The position numbers and the translations under genes were made by a program. From positions 4,712,001 to 4,776,000 of the forward strand of contig NZ_CP019038.1 in NCBI RefSeq assembly GCF_001941825.1: a stretch of 64,000 bases of DNA, in the 5' to 3' direction. Every line of letters begins with the position of its first letter. Position 1 is the first letter of the stretch. This DNA comes from Massilia putida. GTDB taxonomy: Bacteria; Pseudomonadota; Gammaproteobacteria; Burkholderiales; Burkholderiaceae_D. Positions 61,654-64,000 of the stretch are shown here, one piece after another. A model generated the notes under the pieces. That model was not told the DNA's origin. It saw only the letters and a program-made list of their open reading frames with translations, and ran no database searches.

Positions 61654-63132
61654 ATGAACGAGCGGACCGCACGCGATGTCGTCCTGATGCGCGCTATCGA
61701 AACCGCCGACGCCAAGCGCGAGATCCTTTCCGAAGACGACCGCGTGTACGCCAGCCGCAGCGCGCGCGAGCTGGCGCATTGGCAGGCCGCCGAAGGCAAG
61801 AGCGAGCCCAGGCTCGATCATTTCCTCGGCCAACGCGCGGAACTCATCCTCAAACGTCTGGCCGAGCGCACGCCGGCCTTTGCCGCCTTCCGCCAGCGGC
61901 GCAGCGTGCTGCCCCTGCTGGCGGTGCTGCTGCCCATCGTCGGTTTCGTGGCCGGGGCGGGGCTCGACCGCATCGGCAATCCGCACCGCGTCGACCTGTT
62001 GTCGGCGCCGCTGCTCTTGATCCTCGGTTGGAACCTGCTCGTGTATCTCGCCCTGATCGTGTGGGCGCTCGTGCCGTCGAAGACCACCGGCTGGGCGAGC
62101 CCGCGCCTGCTGCGGCGGCTGTCCGTCGGCAAGGCCGCGCTGCCGCGCAAGCTCCCGGCGCCGCTCGCCGCCGGCATCGCGCAATACGTTACGGACTGGT
62201 CGCAGCTGACGGCCAAGCTCACGCATCTGCGCCTCGCGCGCACGATCCACTTCGCCGCAGCCACGTTCGCGCTCGGTGCGATCGCGTCGCTGTACGCGCG
62301 CGGCGTGCTGACCCAATATGCTGCCGGGTGGGAAAGCACCTTCCTGGCCGCGCCGCAGGTGCATGCGCTGCTGTCCTTCCTGTTCGCGCCCGCGCTGGCC
62401 GTGTTCCCGCTGCAGGGTTTTTCGCTGGCCGACGTCCAGGCCCTTCACTTCGTGCAGGAACCGTCGCCCGCCGGCGGCGCGCGCTGGGTGCACCTGTATG
62501 CTGCGACGCTGTTGCTGCTCGTCGTGCTGCCGCGCCTCGTGCTGGCCGTCGTGTCCGCGCTGCGTGCGCGCCGTATCGCACATCGGTTTCCCCTCGACCT
62601 GGGCCAACCCTATTATCGGCTGCTGGCCGACCGCGTCGGGGCGTCCGGTCCGGCCGTGCTGCGCGTGATCCCGTACAGCTTCACGGTCGACGAAGCGCGC
62701 CATAAAGGTCTCGCGGCCGTCGCGACGATGGTCCTCGGCGAACAAGCGCAGTTGATGCTGCGCCCGTCCTGCGCGTATGGCGAAGAACCGAAGGAACTGC
62801 TGCGCGACGCGCGCCTGGACGATCCCGATGTCGCCATCACGGCCGTTCTCTTCAATCTCGCGGCGACGCCTGAACGCGAGAACCACGGCGCCTTTCTCGA
62901 CTATCTGGCGCGCAATACGCCGCGCGGCATCGCCGTGCTGCTCGACGAATCCGGCCTCGTCGAACGCGGCGCCGGCCAGGGTGGCTTCGACAATCGCGTG
63001 GTGGAGCGCGTCGCGCTGTGGCACGAGTTCTGCAGGTACCACCACACCCGCGCGACCGTCGTCGACCTGCTGCATCCCGAGCGCCATCCGCTCGACCTCG
63101 GGAACGGCCTTGCCGTCTCGGGTGCGGCATGA
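61654..63132 (+). CDS. DUF2868 membrane protein
   Basis: A 492-residue protein of the DUF2868 family. It has a charged N-terminal region (residues 1-85), helix pairs at LLAVLLPIVGFVAGAGL and LLLILGWNLLVYLALIVW, and further hydrophobic segments, followed by a soluble C-terminal half of about 180 residues. The ATG at 61654 has AGGGGAC upstream. Its stop overlaps the start of the DUF3482 GTPase gene (ATGA), and the two families are usually neighbours. The role is unknown; a membrane partner regulated by the GTPase is the simplest idea. Confidence 0.88.
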   Translation: MNERTARDVVLMRAIETADAKREILSEDDRVYASRSARELAHWQAAEGKSEPRLDHFLGQRAELILKRLAERTPAFAAFRQRRSVLPLLAVLLPIVGFVAGAGLDRIGNPHRVDLLSAPLLLILGWNLLVYLALIVWALVPSKTTGWASPRLLRRLSVGKAALPRKLPAPLAAGIAQYVTDWSQLTAKLTHLRLARTIHFAAATFALGAIASLYARGVLTQYAAGWESTFLAAPQVHALLSFLFAPALAVFPLQGFSLADVQALHFVQEPSPAGGARWVHLYAATLLLLVVLPRLVLAVVSALRARRIAHRFPLDLGQPYYRLLADRVGASGPAVLRVIPYSFTVDEARHKGLAAVATMVLGEQAQLMLRPSCAYGEEPKELLRDARLDDPDVAITAVLFNLAATPERENHGAFLDYLARNTPRGIAVLLDESGLVERGAGQGGFDNRVVERVALWHEFCRYHHTRATVVDLLHPERHPLDLGNGLAVSGAA

Positions 63133-64000
63133 GCGCGCAACCCGTCGACATCCAGTTCGCACTCGTCTCGCACACGAACAACGGCAAGACGACCTTGGCG
63201 CGCACGCTCATCGGCATGGACGTGGGCGAGGTGCGCGATGCCGCCCACGTGACCGTGTTCGCCGAAGCGCACACGCTGCAGACCACTCACACGGGCGATC
63301 GCCTGTTGTTGTGGGACACGCCCGGCTTCGGCGACTCGGTCCGCTTGCTCAAGCGGCTCGCGCAAGCCGGCAATCCGATCGGCTGGTTTCTGCGCGAAGT
63401 GTTCGACCGCTACCGCGACCGGCCGTTCTGGCTCAGCCAGCAGGCGCTGCGCGCGGCGAAGGATGCGGCCGACGTCGTCCTGTACCTCGTGAATTCGTCC
63501 GAGGATCCGCGCGACGCGGGCTATTTGCCGGCCGAGATGCGGATCCTGGAATGGCTGGGCAAACCGGTCGTCGTGCTGCTCAACCAACTGGGACCACCGC
63601 GGCCCGACGAGCAGGAACAGGCGGAGCAGACGCGCTGGAAGGCGCATCTCGACCGGTTCGCGATCGTGCGCGACGTGCTCGCGCTGGACGCGTTCGCCCG
63701 CTGCTGGGTGCACGAGGATGTGTTCTACGAGCGCGTCGGCAAGTTGATCGACGAGGCCAAGCGCGACGGCTATGCGCGCCTGCTCGCGGCCTGGCAGGCG
63801 AACAATGTGCAGCGCTTCCGCGCGTCCGTCGAACTCGGCGCGCAGATGCTGGCCGGCGCAGCGCGCGACAGCGAGGCGATCGCGCAGGAGGGCAAGGCGG
63901 GCCTGCTCAAGTCCGCATTGAAGGCAGTCGGTCTCGGCAAGGACGAACAAAAGCGCCAGGACGCGGCGATGGCCGGCCTCGTCGAGCGGCTCGAGCGGCG
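63129..64000 (+). CDS. DUF3482 GTPase, partial at window end
   Basis: The start of a GTPase of the DUF3482 family; 290 residues are visible and the frame is still open at the window edge. G1 is SHTNNGKTTLARTL, G3 is LWDTPGFGDSVRL and a G4-like segment is VVLLNQLGPP. The NNGKTT start replaces the usual GxxxxGKT spacing slightly but keeps the lysine and threonine. The ATG at 63129 overlaps the DUF2868 stop. The pair is conserved as an operon as far as I recall; cellular function is unknown. Confidence 0.88.
   Translation, partial: MSAQPVDIQFALVSHTNNGKTTLARTLIGMDVGEVRDAAHVTVFAEAHTLQTTHTGDRLLLWDTPGFGDSVRLLKRLAQAGNPIGWFLREVFDRYRDRPFWLSQQALRAAKDAADVVLYLVNSSEDPRDAGYLPAEMRILEWLGKPVVVLLNQLGPPRPDEQEQAEQTRWKAHLDRFAIVRDVLALDAFARCWVHEDVFYERVGKLIDEAKRDGYARLLAAWQANNVQRFRASVELGAQMLAGAARDSEAIAQEGKAGLLKSALKAVGLGKDEQKRQDAAMAGLVERLER

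Overview
The window is high-GC DNA from a betaproteobacterium, most likely a Massilia/Telluria-type member of the Oxalobacteraceae. The evidence is the 16S sequence, the rrn layout (16S, tRNA-Ile, tRNA-Ala, 23S, 5S), the gene order rpe-gph-trpEGD-trpC, and apaG next to mltA. This is inferred from reading, without a database search.

Region 1 (1-13.3 kb) is an accessory stretch. It holds two Ohr peroxidases (one with its OhrR regulator), several alpha/beta hydrolases, a periplasmic amino-acid-binding protein, a GH31 glycosidase and an AraC regulator. It is rich in decayed genes: an M13 peptidase relic, the C-terminal stump of a SNF2 helicase, and a type-B carboxylesterase missing its catalytic middle. 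A tRNA-Phe gene and a second copy of its 3' half flank a small DUF1059 gene.

Region 2 (13.4-26.2 kb) carries a Ubi-type flavin hydroxylase, dsbC, a molybdenum hydroxylase operon (iorA-iorB-mocA type), an M61 peptidase, an RsbQ-like hydrolase coupled to a PAS hybrid histidine kinase, a LysR gene broken by a stop codon, an SDR and a royal-jelly-type protein.

Region 3 (26.2-37.2 kb) is the tryptophan operon on the minus strand: rpe-gph-trpL-trpE-trpG-trpD-lysE-trpC-lipoprotein. A previously hidden 28-codon leader peptide with four Trp codons, followed by a U-tailed hairpin, points to ribosome-mediated attenuation. apaG, a 43-residue membrane protein, mltA, an MFS transporter and an enoyl-CoA hydratase follow. 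A shared leader element precedes mltA and the MFS gene.

Region 4 (37.2-61.6 kb) consists of two nearly identical rrn operons in direct orientation around a 13 kb cobalamin locus on the opposite strand. The locus has a cobalamin riboswitch, the BtuB/BtuC/BtuD/BtuF uptake system and the late-pathway enzymes CobO, CobB, CobQ, CobU, CbiB, CobD, CobT, CobS and CobC. No corrin-ring genes are present, so the locus looks like corrinoid uptake, completion and remodelling. The two 23S genes differ sharply at the tip of helix 45, and the two 16S genes differ by paired compensatory changes.

Region 5 (61.6-64.0 kb) holds a DUF2868 membrane protein and a DUF3482 GTPase that runs off the window. No CRISPR array, phage or complete insertion sequence was seen. 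The best candidates for new description are the trp leader, the helix 45 variant, the shared leader element and the RsbQ-like/kinase pair.
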